Assembly: GCA_029777335.1 (NCBI GenBank)
Contig: JAKOSN010000137.1
Span: 1 to 34,480, forward strand
Direction of reading: 5' to 3'
Length of the DNA: 34,480 bases
Source of the DNA: Planctomycetota bacterium
Lineage (GTDB): Bacteria; Planctomycetota; Planctomycetia; Gemmatales; Gemmataceae
The notes beneath the pieces are model-generated. The model saw only the letters and a list, made by a program, of their open reading frames with translations. It was not told where the DNA came from and did not search any database. Position numbers and translations under genes: made by a program. Position 1 is the stretch's first letter. Each line of letters starts with the position of its first letter. Positions 25,909 through 33,840 of the stretch are shown here, piece by piece.

Positions 25909-27527
25909 AGGGTCCTCCACTGCCGCCCGTCTTTTTCAATCAGATTGTTGGCCTCGATCGGCCCCCAGGTTCCGCATTGATACTCCGGGAGGTTGAGAAC
26001 GCGCTCTTGTTTCCAGTGATCCAGCATGGGCATAACAAATTTCCAGGCGGCCTCCACGGCGTCCGCACGCATGAAGTTGGTGGCATCCTCGGCCATCACA
26101 TCGAGGATGAGCCGTTCATAGGCTTCCGGCGAGGTGCGTCCAAATCCAGACGCGTAGTTGAACTCCATCTGCACCGGGTAGAGGCGCACCTTGGGCCCCG
26201 GGAGCTTGGAGACGATTCGCATGGACAACCCTTCCTCGGGCTGCACCCGCAAGGTCAGCACCGTGGGTTCCAGGGGAATCTCGGGTTTGGCATTGAATAG
26301 CACCTGGGGGACGTCCTTGAACTGAATGGCGACCTCGCTGGCGCGCTTGGGCAGGCGCTTTCCCGTGCGCAGATAGAACGGCACCCCCGACCAGCGCCAG
26401 TTATCGATGAAGACGCGCATCGCCACAAAGGTTTCCGTGGTGGAGTTTACCGAGTGCGGCGGGAGCGGTTCGTTGCGCATCCGATAGAATTCGCGCACCT
26501 CATGGCGATAGCCCGGCACCCGCACGCCGTACTCACTCCCTTCAATGTACTGCCCGCGGACCACGTTTTCCTTGACATCGCGTGCCGTCATCGGACGGAG
26601 ACAATGCAGCACATTCACCTTGGCGTCGCGCACCACGTTGGGCAGCAGCGAATGAGGCGGTTCCATGGCGGCAATGCAGAGCACCTGCAGCATGTGATTC
26701 TGCAGCATGTCGCGCATCGCGCCGACGCCTTCGTAGTAGCCGATGCGACTGGCGATCATCTGGTTGGTTTCCAGGTCCCACTGCGAAACGCCTTCGTCCT
26801 CCGCCACCGTGATCTGCACATGATCGATGTACTTGCTGTTCCACAGCGGCTCGAAAATGCTGTTCGCAAAGCGCAGCACCAACAGGTTCTGGACGGTTTC
26901 CTTCCCCAGGTAATGATCGATACGGTAGGTCTGGTGCTCATCAAAAGCGGCCGCCACATTGCGGATGACCGCGCGCGCGCTGTCAAGGTCGGTCCCGATC
27001 GGCTTTTCGACGATGACCCGGGTAAAGGCCACCGGCTCATCGGCCTTGTTGACCATGCCGTTCTTGCCGAGGTTGGCCACCGACATCTGCACCAGCTGGG
27101 GTGGAATGGAGAGATAAAAGACCCGGCTAGAGGGAATTCCAAACTGTTGATCGACCGAGTCGAGCTTGGTCTTGAGCTGCATGTAGGCGCGCGAATCGCC
27201 GAAGCTCCCCGGAACAAAGAAGAGCATGCGGGCAAAGTCCTGCCAGTGGTCCTCGTCCAGTGGTTGCCGCGAGAAGCGCATGATCCCATCTCGGGCGCGT
27301 TCACGGATGTACTCGTCGGGGTTGGCCGTGTTGCGTCCCGCTTCGGTGCTGGGCAGGCCGAAACAGACGACCGCGAAGTGCGAGGGGAGAACGCCATCGA
27401 CGTTCAGGTTATACACCGCCGGGAGCAGTTTGCGCCAGGCGAGATCGCCATCGCCCCCAAAAATCACCAAGGAACAGGGTTGCGGGAGATAGGTTTTCGG
27501 AGCCGCCAATGCCAGATCAAGTGCCAT
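25905..27527 (-). CDS. zwf: Glucose-6-phosphate 1-dehydrogenase
   Basis: A 540-residue G6PDH, somewhat longer than the usual 480-510. The substrate and catalytic motif 'RIDHYLGKETVQNL' is intact, as are 'VIVEKPIGTDL', 'GYYEGVGAMRDMLQNHMLQ' and 'VPFYLRTGKRLPKR'. The dinucleotide motif reads GGDGDLAWRKLLPA where most enzymes have GASGDLAxRKL, so the small Ala-Ser/Thr pair is Gly-Asp here; this might alter NADP versus NAD preference. It oxidises glucose-6-phosphate and feeds Pgl. opcA overlaps its stop codon, and rpiA lies 80 bp upstream. A hairpin GCGGTC/GACCGC (27570-27589) lies in that gap. Confidence 0.95.
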   Translation of the reverse strand: MALDLALAAPKTYLPQPCSLVIFGGDGDLAWRKLLPAVYNLNVDGVLPSHFAVVCFGLPSTEAGRNTANPDEYIRERARDGIMRFSRQPLDEDHWQDFARMLFFVPGSFGDSRAYMQLKTKLDSVDQQFGIPSSRVFYLSIPPQLVQMSVANLGKNGMVNKADEPVAFTRVIVEKPIGTDLDSARAVIRNVAAAFDEHQTYRIDHYLGKETVQNLLVLRFANSIFEPLWNSKYIDHVQITVAEDEGVSQWDLETNQMIASRIGYYEGVGAMRDMLQNHMLQVLCIAAMEPPHSLLPNVVRDAKVNVLHCLRPMTARDVKENVVRGQYIEGSEYGVRVPGYRHEVREFYRMRNEPLPPHSVNSTTETFVAMRVFIDNWRWSGVPFYLRTGKRLPKRASEVAIQFKDVPQVLFNAKPEIPLEPTVLTLRVQPEEGLSMRIVSKLPGPKVRLYPVQMEFNYASGFGRTSPEAYERLILDVMAEDATNFMRADAVEAAWKFVMPMLDHWKQERVLNLPEYQCGTWGPIEANNLIEKDGRQWRTL

Positions 27528-27607
27528 GAGGTCGTTTCACTCCTTTGTCCACGCCTTGTCCCACCCACCGGCGGTCCTGGGCAAGACCGCTCACCGCACA
27601 ACGAACA

Positions 27608-28297
27608 CTACAGCGCGCGCACCTGCTCGTCGAGCAACTCAAAGTGCTCGTCTCCCACCAGCACCAGATTCGCCATCGCAGGAAACAAACCTGTGCCCAC
27701 CACGCCGGCGATGGCACGCAGTTGCGCCTCGGTTTCTGCCGGGTGAGTGATCAGCGCTGTGGGGGGAATTACACAATCGAGAATCGGGTTGCCATTATCG
27801 CTCCGGGCAATTTTTCCGTCGATTTGCCACAGCTCTGCCTGCCAGCCGAAGCGTTCGCGCACCTGCGCACGCACCAGGGGGATCGCCAGATCGATCACCT
27901 CCACGGGGAGTTTGCCGCGCGCGCCGAGCGTGGGGACGGCCTTCCCGGGTCCGACGAGAATCACCAGCTTGCGCGCACAGGATTCGACGATCTTTTCCCG
28001 CACCAGCGCCCGGCCATAGCCCTTGATCAGGTTTAACTGCGGATCCCACTCGTCGGCGCCATCGACCGCGACATCGAGCGGAAACGCGTCCTCCAGCGAA
28101 AGGAGCGGAAGGCCCAGCGCGCGCGCCAGATTCGCGGAGGCGTTCGAGGTTGGCACGCCCCCGCGAATCTTGAACCCGTCCTGCACGCGCGCCCCGAGGA
28201 GTTTGATGAACTCGGTCGAGGCGCGGCCCGAGCCGAGACCGACGGTCGCTCCCTCAGGGATAAAGTCGAGAGCCCGTTCATAGATGGTGCCCGACAT
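27608..28297 (-). CDS. rpiA: Ribose-5-phosphate isomerase A
   Basis: A 229-residue RpiA. The motifs are 'TVGLGSGRASTEFIKLL' (phosphate binding), 'GVPTSNASANLARALG', 'DVAVDGADEWDPQLNLIKGYG' with catalytic Asp residues, 'GRALVREKIV' and 'LPVEVI'. Length matches the family. It interconverts ribose-5-phosphate and ribulose-5-phosphate in the non-oxidative branch. The start is the ATG at 28295-28297, with GAGGG upstream; the frame is open further (to 28891) but that part lies inside tkt. A 13-bp hairpin separates it from tkt. Confidence 0.94.
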   Translation of the reverse strand: MSGTIYERALDFIPEGATVGLGSGRASTEFIKLLGARVQDGFKIRGGVPTSNASANLARALGLPLLSLEDAFPLDVAVDGADEWDPQLNLIKGYGRALVREKIVESCARKLVILVGPGKAVPTLGARGKLPVEVIDLAIPLVRAQVRERFGWQAELWQIDGKIARSDNGNPILDCVIPPTALITHPAETEAQLRAIAGVVGTGLFPAMANLVLVGDEHFELLDEQVRAL

Positions 28298-28328
28298 GGC
28301 AGCCCTCGCGTTCAACTCACGCCCGCCA

Positions 28329-28364
28329 GGACAAGCGCGCGCGAACCGGCTCGCGCGCTTGTCC
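28329..28364 (-). terminator. Strong intercistronic hairpin between tkt and rpiA
   Basis: A perfect 13-bp stem, GGACAAGCGCGCG (28329-28341) with 28352-28364, and a 10-base loop, in the 71-bp gap right after the tkt stop codon. No T-run follows. It may weaken read-through to rpiA or stabilise the tkt message. Confidence 0.55.
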
Positions 28365-28368
28365 CCGA

Positions 28369-30477
28369 TCACGCCAGCCGACGGCGCAGCGCCAGCTGTT
28401 CCCTGGCGGCTGCCACCACATGGTCGGCGGTGAAACCAAACTGCTTCTGCAACTCCTTGACGGGCGCAGAGGCGCCAAAGCGATGCATGCCGATCACCGC
28501 CCCGTCGAGCCCCACATACTGCGACCAGCCGAAGGTGGTCGCCATCTCGACCGCGACGCGGGCCTTGACTGCGCCCGGCAACACCTGTTCGCGATACCCC
28601 GGCTCCCTGGCGCAGGTCTGCTCGAAGAGTTCCCACGACGGCATGCTCACCACGCGCGCCTTCACCCCTTCGCTGGACAGCTTCTCGTACGCCTCCACAC
28701 AAAGAGAGAGTTCGCTCCCCGTCGCCAGGAGCAGCACCTCTGGTTTGCCGTCGGGCGCATCGGCGAGGACATAGGCGCCCCGGGCCACCCCCGCGGCGGA
28801 GGCGTACCTGGTGCGATCGAATGTGGGGATGGCCTGGCGCGTAAGAGCGAGGAGCATCGGATGGTGGGTGCTTTGAATCGCCGCCTTCCATGCTTCCACC
28901 ACCTCGTTGGCGTCGCCGGGGCGGAGGACGATCAGGTTGGGAATCGCCCGGAGCGAGGCCAGCTGCTCGATCGGCTGATGCGTTGGGCCATCCTCGCCCA
29001 CCCCGATCGAATCGTGGGTGTAGACATAGATGACCGGAAGTTCCATGATGGCCCCGAGCCGAATCTGCGGGCGGCCATAATCACTGAAGATCAGGAAGCT
29101 CGACCCGTAGGGGCGCAGCTTGCACAGCGCCATGCCGTTGATGATGGCGCCCATGGCGTGTTCGCGTATGCCAAAGTGGAAGTTGCGTCCCCCGTAGGAC
29201 TCCGCCTGGAAGTTGCCCGCTCCCTCGAAGGTGAGGAGGGTTTTCGTCGAGGGCGCCAGGTCGGCCGCACCCCCCAGCAGCCAGGGGATGTTCTGCGCCA
29301 GGGCATTGAGAACCTTGCCGGACGAGTCGCGGCTGGCCACGCCCTTGGCATCGGCTGGGAACGAGGGGAGATTACGATCCCACCCGTCGGGCAACTGGCG
29401 TTTTTGCATCCGCTCGATCTGCTCGGCCAGATCGGGATACTGCTTGCGATACTCGGCAAAGAGGGTGTTCCACGACGCATGAGCCTCGCGGCCGCGCTTG
29501 CCAACCCCTTCCTGAAAGGTGTCGTAGACGCCGTCGAACAGGCACTGTTCGAATTTCCCGTCCGGGTTGGGGCAGCCGTAGAACTCCTTCGCCGCCTTGA
29601 CCTTGTCGGCGCCCAGCGGTTCCCCGTGCGCCGAGTGATGATCCTGCTTGCCCGGCACACCCCAGGCGATGTGGCTGTCGACAATGATCAGCGTGGGGCG
29701 ATCCGTGGTGGCCTTGAACGTCTGGAAGGCACGCGCCAGCATATCGAGATCGTTGGCATCCGCCACGCGCGTCACATTCCAGCGATATCCCAGGAAGCGC
29801 GTCGCCACATCTTCACTGAATGCCAGGCTGGTTTTGCCCTCGATGGTGATATGGTTGTTGTCGTAGATCCAGCACAGGTTGGAGAGGCGCAGATGCCCCG
29901 CCACCGAGGCGGCCTCGCCGGAGATGCCCTCCATCATGCAGCCGTCGCCCGCGAGGGCATAGACGTCGTAGTTGAAGAGGTCACACCCGGGCTTGTTGTA
30001 CCGAGCCGCCAGCCAGCGACTGGCAATCGCCATCCCCACGCTGTTCGCCACCCCGGATCCCAGCGGTCCCGTGGTGGTTTCCACTCCGGGGGTCAGGCCG
30101 TACTCAGGATGCCCAGGGGTGCGGCTGTCCCACTGGCGAAAGCGCTTGATCTCGTCCAGCGAAACCGCCGGTTCCGGGACGAGTTCACCCCTCGCGTTCA
30201 CCGACTGCGTGCGCGTCAGGTGCAGGAGGGCATAGAGCAACATCGACGCATGGCCGATGGAGAGCACAAAGCGGTCTCGATTGGGCCAGCGCGGATCCGC
30301 AGGGTCGAAGCGGAGAAAGTGCTGCCACAGGGTGTAGGCCACAGGCGCCATCGAGACGGGGGTCCCTGGGTGGCCCGAATTGGCTTGCTGGACCGCGTCC
30401 ATCGCCAGGGTGCGGATGGCGGTGATCGCCTTGTATTCGGGTGTCAGCTTCCAGCTTGCAGTCGCAGTAGCGCTCAT
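28369..30477 (-). CDS. tkt: Transketolase
   Basis: A 702-residue thiamine-diphosphate enzyme. The N-terminal PP domain has 'ANSGHPGTPVSMAPVAYTLW', 'GPLGSGVANSVGMAIA' and the metal/TPP motif 'GDGCMMEGISGEAASVAGH' followed by 'NNHITIEG'. The middle domain has 'GGAADLAPSTKT', 'FGIREHAMGAIINGMAL' (catalytic Glu), 'THDSIGVGEDGPTHQPIEQL' and 'RPGDANEVVEAW'. The C-terminal domain follows ('LLATGSELSLCVEAYEKL'). It transfers two-carbon units among sugar phosphates. The ATG at 30475-30477 is preferred because AGGAG lies upstream; an ATG at 30501 would place that site inside the gene. A 203-bp gap with a loose inverted repeat (30534-30604) separates it from the aminotransferase. Confidence 0.96.
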   Translation of the reverse strand: MSATATASWKLTPEYKAITAIRTLAMDAVQQANSGHPGTPVSMAPVAYTLWQHFLRFDPADPRWPNRDRFVLSIGHASMLLYALLHLTRTQSVNARGELVPEPAVSLDEIKRFRQWDSRTPGHPEYGLTPGVETTTGPLGSGVANSVGMAIASRWLAARYNKPGCDLFNYDVYALAGDGCMMEGISGEAASVAGHLRLSNLCWIYDNNHITIEGKTSLAFSEDVATRFLGYRWNVTRVADANDLDMLARAFQTFKATTDRPTLIIVDSHIAWGVPGKQDHHSAHGEPLGADKVKAAKEFYGCPNPDGKFEQCLFDGVYDTFQEGVGKRGREAHASWNTLFAEYRKQYPDLAEQIERMQKRQLPDGWDRNLPSFPADAKGVASRDSSGKVLNALAQNIPWLLGGAADLAPSTKTLLTFEGAGNFQAESYGGRNFHFGIREHAMGAIINGMALCKLRPYGSSFLIFSDYGRPQIRLGAIMELPVIYVYTHDSIGVGEDGPTHQPIEQLASLRAIPNLIVLRPGDANEVVEAWKAAIQSTHHPMLLALTRQAIPTFDRTRYASAAGVARGAYVLADAPDGKPEVLLLATGSELSLCVEAYEKLSSEGVKARVVSMPSWELFEQTCAREPGYREQVLPGAVKARVAVEMATTFGWSQYVGLDGAVIGMHRFGASAPVKELQKQFGFTADHVVAAAREQLALRRRLA

Positions 30478-30533
30478 TCCCACGGATGCTCCTTCTTTCA
30501 TGCATGAGGGACGATTGTCTCTGTGGGCTGGGC

Positions 30534-30604
30534 CACAACCTCCCAGGTGCGCAGTCCCTTCTTTCCGGGGGCCTGCGGACCAGAGCGAGCCTCCTGAGGT
30601 TGTG
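30534..30604 (-). repeat. Long-range inverted repeat in the tkt leader
   Basis: CACAACCTC (30534-30542) and GAGGTTGTG (30596-30604) are perfect 9-base inverted repeats 53 bases apart, between the aminotransferase stop and tkt. They could close a folded leader or mark the end of the upstream transcript. Nothing else was recognised in this gap. Confidence 0.3.
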
Positions 30605-30680
30605 ATTCAGAACGAGATCCAGCCTCCTCGGGAGAGTCCTGGCAGCGACCATCCGCCCGGCGCAGGGGCGAGACACCTGC

Positions 30681-31547
30681 TTAACTGCGCCCGACCACCG
30701 CTTCGCGATAGGCTTGTTGTAAACGCTTCGTCACCGGTCCGGGGGTTCCGTTGCCAATGAGGTGCCCATCAACACAGATCACCGGCAGAACCTCCGTGGT
30801 GGTGCCACTGAGGAACAACTCGCTCACGTCCCCCAACTCGGCGCGGTTGAGCGACTCCACTGTCACCGGAATGCCACAGCGCTGCGACAGCTGGATGATC
30901 AACCCGCGGGTGATTCCCGGTAAAATCAGATTGGTGCTCGGCGCCGTCAGAACCGTTCCCTCGCGCACACCAAAAAGATTACTGTGCGTTCCCTCGGTGA
31001 GCGTGCCATCGGCGAGGTAGAGGACCGCCTCGTGGCATCCTGCTTCCTTGGCCGCCTGCATGGCAAGGACGTTGGGCAGCAAGTTGGTCGATTTGATGTC
31101 GCATCGTTCCCAGCGCACATCAGGCGCCGTCAACACCTGCACACCGGTCTGTCGGACAGCGGCATAGGCGTCGTGGTAGTCCTGCACCCAGAGGAGTTCG
31201 AGGGGAGTCGCGCCCGTGGGGAAGGGATGGCTGCGCGGCGCCGCGCCCCGGGTGATCTGCAGATAGACGATCGCTTCCTGAAAGGTGCTCGCCTTCAGGG
31301 TTTCGTGCATGCGCCGCCGCAGCCGCTCCAGATCGATGCTCCCCAGCCGGATCGCTTCCAGACTGCGTTTGAGGCGATGCCAGTGTTCCTCTTCGAGCCA
31401 GGGTTTCCCGCCATAGACGCGAAGCACCTCGTAGATGGCATCGCCAAAGAGAAACCCGCGATCCAGGGGCGAAATCCGCACCTCCGACAACGGCATCAGC
31501 GTGCCATTGAGGTTGGCCAGGGGTTCACGCGCAGACTCAGAAGCCAT
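30681..31547 (-). CDS. Class IV PLP aminotransferase (D-amino acid / branched-chain type)
   Basis: A 288-residue fold-type IV aminotransferase. The family marks are 'SPLDRGFLFGDAIYEVLRVYGGK' near the N-terminus, the PLP lysine in 'CDIKSTNLLPN' (Lys152), 'DGTLTEGTHSNLFGV' with the conserved Glu185, and 'LPGITRGLII'. 'GDAIYEVLRVYGGK' resembles D-amino acid transaminase more than IlvE, but class IV substrate calls from sequence are unreliable; 4-amino-4-deoxychorismate lyase is a further possibility. It is cytoplasmic. It stands at the head of the sugar-catabolism block but has no obvious biochemical tie to it. The ATG at 31545-31547 has GAGGG upstream. Confidence 0.88.
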   Translation of the reverse strand: MASESAREPLANLNGTLMPLSEVRISPLDRGFLFGDAIYEVLRVYGGKPWLEEEHWHRLKRSLEAIRLGSIDLERLRRRMHETLKASTFQEAIVYLQITRGAAPRSHPFPTGATPLELLWVQDYHDAYAAVRQTGVQVLTAPDVRWERCDIKSTNLLPNVLAMQAAKEAGCHEAVLYLADGTLTEGTHSNLFGVREGTVLTAPSTNLILPGITRGLIIQLSQRCGIPVTVESLNRAELGDVSELFLSGTTTEVLPVICVDGHLIGNGTPGPVTKRLQQAYREAVVGRS

Positions 31548-31610
31548 GCCGCCCTCGCAATAGAACGATGCGCACCGACGCGTCAGGACGCGCCATGCCT
31601 GTTGCCTAAT

Positions 31611-32615
31611 CTAGCGGTGCGAGGTCAGTTCGCCCAGCAAGCGGTCCAGGAGTTGATCGATCAATTCCACGAAGGCTTCGCGCTCGGCCTCGTCGAGTTG
31701 TGTGAGGGCGCGCACCCGCGTCTTGAAGGCGGTTCGCTGGGCGGCGATCTGGTCTGCCACGGTTGGGTCGCGCTCGACCAGCATTTCCAGATACTGGCGC
31801 TGCTCGCTCGCGCTGGTGATGCCAAGCTCGCGGAAGAGCAACTGCAGCAGCGCCGTGCTCCGGGCACGACGCGCGGGCGGTTTCTTCTGCTGTTGTTGGC
31901 GCATCTGCACCAGGTATTCGTTCACCTCGCGGTAAAGCGGGGTACTGCGAATGCGCTTCTCGTGGCGTGCGCGGTCTTCGCGACGCATCCGTTCGCGTGG
32001 CAGATACTCGCGGACCTGCCCGGCAAAATAGGTCTGCGTCAGCGGAAGGGTCAGTTCCCGCGGTGGCGCGAGAGCTTCCCCGTCGATAAAGCGTGTCAGG
32101 GTGTTGTCATCCATGTGGCGCAGAACGGCGACAGCATGCGGTTCGCTCATCGCCCAGGTCAACTCCTTCACCAGTCGGCGCGCCTCGTCCAGCGCAGTCG
32201 CCTGGGGGTGCTCAAGGTACTGCTGGAGGAGGTCGCGCGCCCGGGGGCCTTGCTGCTCCTTGACGGCCCGTTCTGCCTGATCGAGCAAGGCTCGGGCCTG
32301 GCGTTCCTTGGCGAGTTGGAGCAAGGCCAGGACGGGCTCCCGTTCGGTGGCACCTTCGATCGCCAGAGCGTCGTTGAGCGTCTGGATGGCCTGGTCGAAT
32401 TGCTCGTTGGCCAGCATCTGCTCCGCCTGGGCCAGCCGGGTTGTGACCGCGTTGTTGGCCAGCTCCAACGCGTGCAGTCGCTGGCGCTCGCGCAGATAGT
32501 CGATTTCCCAGCGCACAAAGCAGTAGCCGGCGAACGCCAGCACAACGAGAAGAGGAATCGTCACCCACCAGGAGAGCCCGGAGCGGAGGGGCCGGCGGTC
32601 GTGCTTGTGGATCAT
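31611..32615 (-). CDS. Single-pass membrane protein with helical repeat-like domain, function unknown
   Basis: A 334-residue protein from the ATG at 32613-32615, which has GAGGGG six bases upstream. The ATG at 32621 lies directly on that site and is less likely. A short basic cytoplasmic tail and one membrane helix (about residues 17-35, 'VTIPLLVVLAFAGYCFV') are followed by a long, charged, mostly helical region. Residues of about 50-140 ('LANEQFDQAIQTLNDALAI', 'KERQARALLDQAERAV') look like degenerate TPR units. A Lys/Arg/Gln-rich stretch ('QMRQQQQKKPPARRARS') and more helices follow ('EAEREAFVELIDQLLDRLL'). I do not recognise a family. It lies 7 bp after the thioredoxin-like gene and is probably translated from the same message. 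Confidence 0.75.
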   Translation of the reverse strand: MIHKHDRRPLRSGLSWWVTIPLLVVLAFAGYCFVRWEIDYLRERQRLHALELANNAVTTRLAQAEQMLANEQFDQAIQTLNDALAIEGATEREPVLALLQLAKERQARALLDQAERAVKEQQGPRARDLLQQYLEHPQATALDEARRLVKELTWAMSEPHAVAVLRHMDDNTLTRFIDGEALAPPRELTLPLTQTYFAGQVREYLPRERMRREDRARHEKRIRSTPLYREVNEYLVQMRQQQQKKPPARRARSTALLQLLFRELGITSASEQRQYLEMLVERDPTVADQIAAQRTAFKTRVRALTQLDEAEREAFVELIDQLLDRLLGELTSHR

Positions 32616-32628
32616 GCGCATCCCCTCG

Positions 32629-33588
32629 TCAGGGGGTCACGACGGGAGAGGGTGCCACGGGTTCGCCCAGAAAACGCTCAAACACCAGCCGATAGACCTT
32701 CTCCAACTTCACCAGCGGAGTGGCAGTCAGGAGCAGATGTACCCGGGCTGCCTGAGGCAAGGGCTTGCGCCCCGCGCGTGGTTTCAGGCGATCCACATCC
32801 AGCCCATGGTCCTTGCGCAGGCGGTCCGCGTGAGCTTTCTGGATGGCCGTCCGGAACAGCGGGTTGGTATCGCCGCGGCTTTCCTTGCGTGCTTGCTCAC
32901 AGGTTTCGACCACCCAGTGTGCCTCGCGCAGAAAGACGTCGGCCGTCGCTGGCCCGGCGAGCAGATGTAAAACACGACCATCAGGAGTGCAAAAGTAGCT
33001 TGCAAGGGTGCCTTCCGTTCTGTCAGCACCCTCGGCACGCGTGGTGGCAACCTTCTGAAAACAGGCGACAAAATGGGCGTTGAGATATTCCCCGACCTGA
33101 GCCGAAGCCAGGGTGTTTGCCCGAAAGTGTTCCACCTTGCTGGCGCAGAAGCGATTGTCTTCCACGGCGCCGGAGAGGTGCAGGATGAGGAGCAGTTTGT
33201 GAGTTTTCAGGGCCTCCTGCGCGGCGAGTTCGGGAGTGCTGAAAAAGCCGATGCTGGTGCCATACGTCTCGCGCGGCTGACGCTGGGGCAGCGGGGAGAG
33301 CGGAGGGCTGGGCTCGCCAGGAGGGGGATCAGGAGGCGGAACCGGCGGGGTTTCCGGCGGAGGCGGCGGAAGGGGCCCCCTCGCGGTCGCTGGCGTTGGC
33401 GCCTGGCTCAATCCCCAGGCCAGGCCAATACTGCTCAGCACAACCAGGGCTCCCACTCCCACGGCCAGAACAACCATCGGCCAGTTGATCAGTGCGAGCG
33501 CTGACGGCGCGGAATGGGGCGGTGCCACGTGGCGTGGTGCCTGAGGCGCGTTTGCAGGCGGACTCTGATACGGCTGCAGGGGTTGCAT
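32629..33588 (-). CDS. Membrane-anchored protein with a thioredoxin-like domain and Pro-rich linker
   Basis: A 319-residue protein. The cytoplasmic N-terminus (35 residues) is Pro/Gln/Ala-rich, one membrane helix spans about residues 36-58 ('WPMVVLAVGVGALVVLSSIG'), and an extreme proline-rich linker follows (about 70-100). The exported part (about 110-230) has 'EALKTHKLLLILHLSGAVEDN', 'VGEYLNAHFVACFQKV' and 'SYFCTPDGRVLHLLAGP'. This matches the layout of thioredoxin-like proteins in which a strand, helix and 'DGRVL' hairpin recur. There is no CxxC pair at the expected position ('VEDNRFC'), so redox activity is doubtful. The C-terminal 80 residues are basic. GGGAGG lies ten bases before the ATG. 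It is paired with the next membrane gene. Confidence 0.75.
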   Translation of the reverse strand: MQPLQPYQSPPANAPQAPRHVAPPHSAPSALALINWPMVVLAVGVGALVVLSSIGLAWGLSQAPTPATARGPLPPPPPETPPVPPPDPPPGEPSPPLSPLPQRQPRETYGTSIGFFSTPELAAQEALKTHKLLLILHLSGAVEDNRFCASKVEHFRANTLASAQVGEYLNAHFVACFQKVATTRAEGADRTEGTLASYFCTPDGRVLHLLAGPATADVFLREAHWVVETCEQARKESRGDTNPLFRTAIQKAHADRLRKDHGLDVDRLKPRAGRKPLPQAARVHLLLTATPLVKLEKVYRLVFERFLGEPVAPSPVVTP

Positions 33589-33840
33589 GAGCGAAGCGCC
33601 TCCCTGATGCGACCAGTCAACCGATTGGCACGCCCAACTGCTGTCCCGGAGTTGTCAGTATAACAAGGAATATGCGGAATCGTTGGCAAAATCCGACAGG
33701 GTTTGTCTCGCTCTGCTCGCCATCCATAAAACGACGCGGAGTACCAGCGCGTTCGCGCAGGAAAACGACGACCGGGCCTACCCCGGAACGCTGGCTTCTC
33801 CTGAGTGGGCGCTCCGGGTGTAACCGGAGAGGGATCGTCC
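33589..33840 (-). other. Intergenic region between the HEAT-repeat and Pro-rich genes
   Basis: 252 bp with no gene. A 6-bp hairpin CTCCGG (33812-33817) with CCGGAG (33824-33829) lies just past the HEAT gene stop and may end its transcript, though no T-run follows. A TATACT on the minus strand near 33656-33661 could be a -10 for the Pro-rich gene, but no -35 is visible. Confidence 0.35.

Noticed and set aside
28420..30507. A 695-codon plus-strand open frame
   Set aside because: It is antisense to transketolase, whose motifs are complete.
30984..33083. A 699-codon plus-strand open frame
   Set aside because: It lies antisense to three well-supported minus-strand genes, and its translation shows no family motifs. 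It is a high-GC shadow frame.
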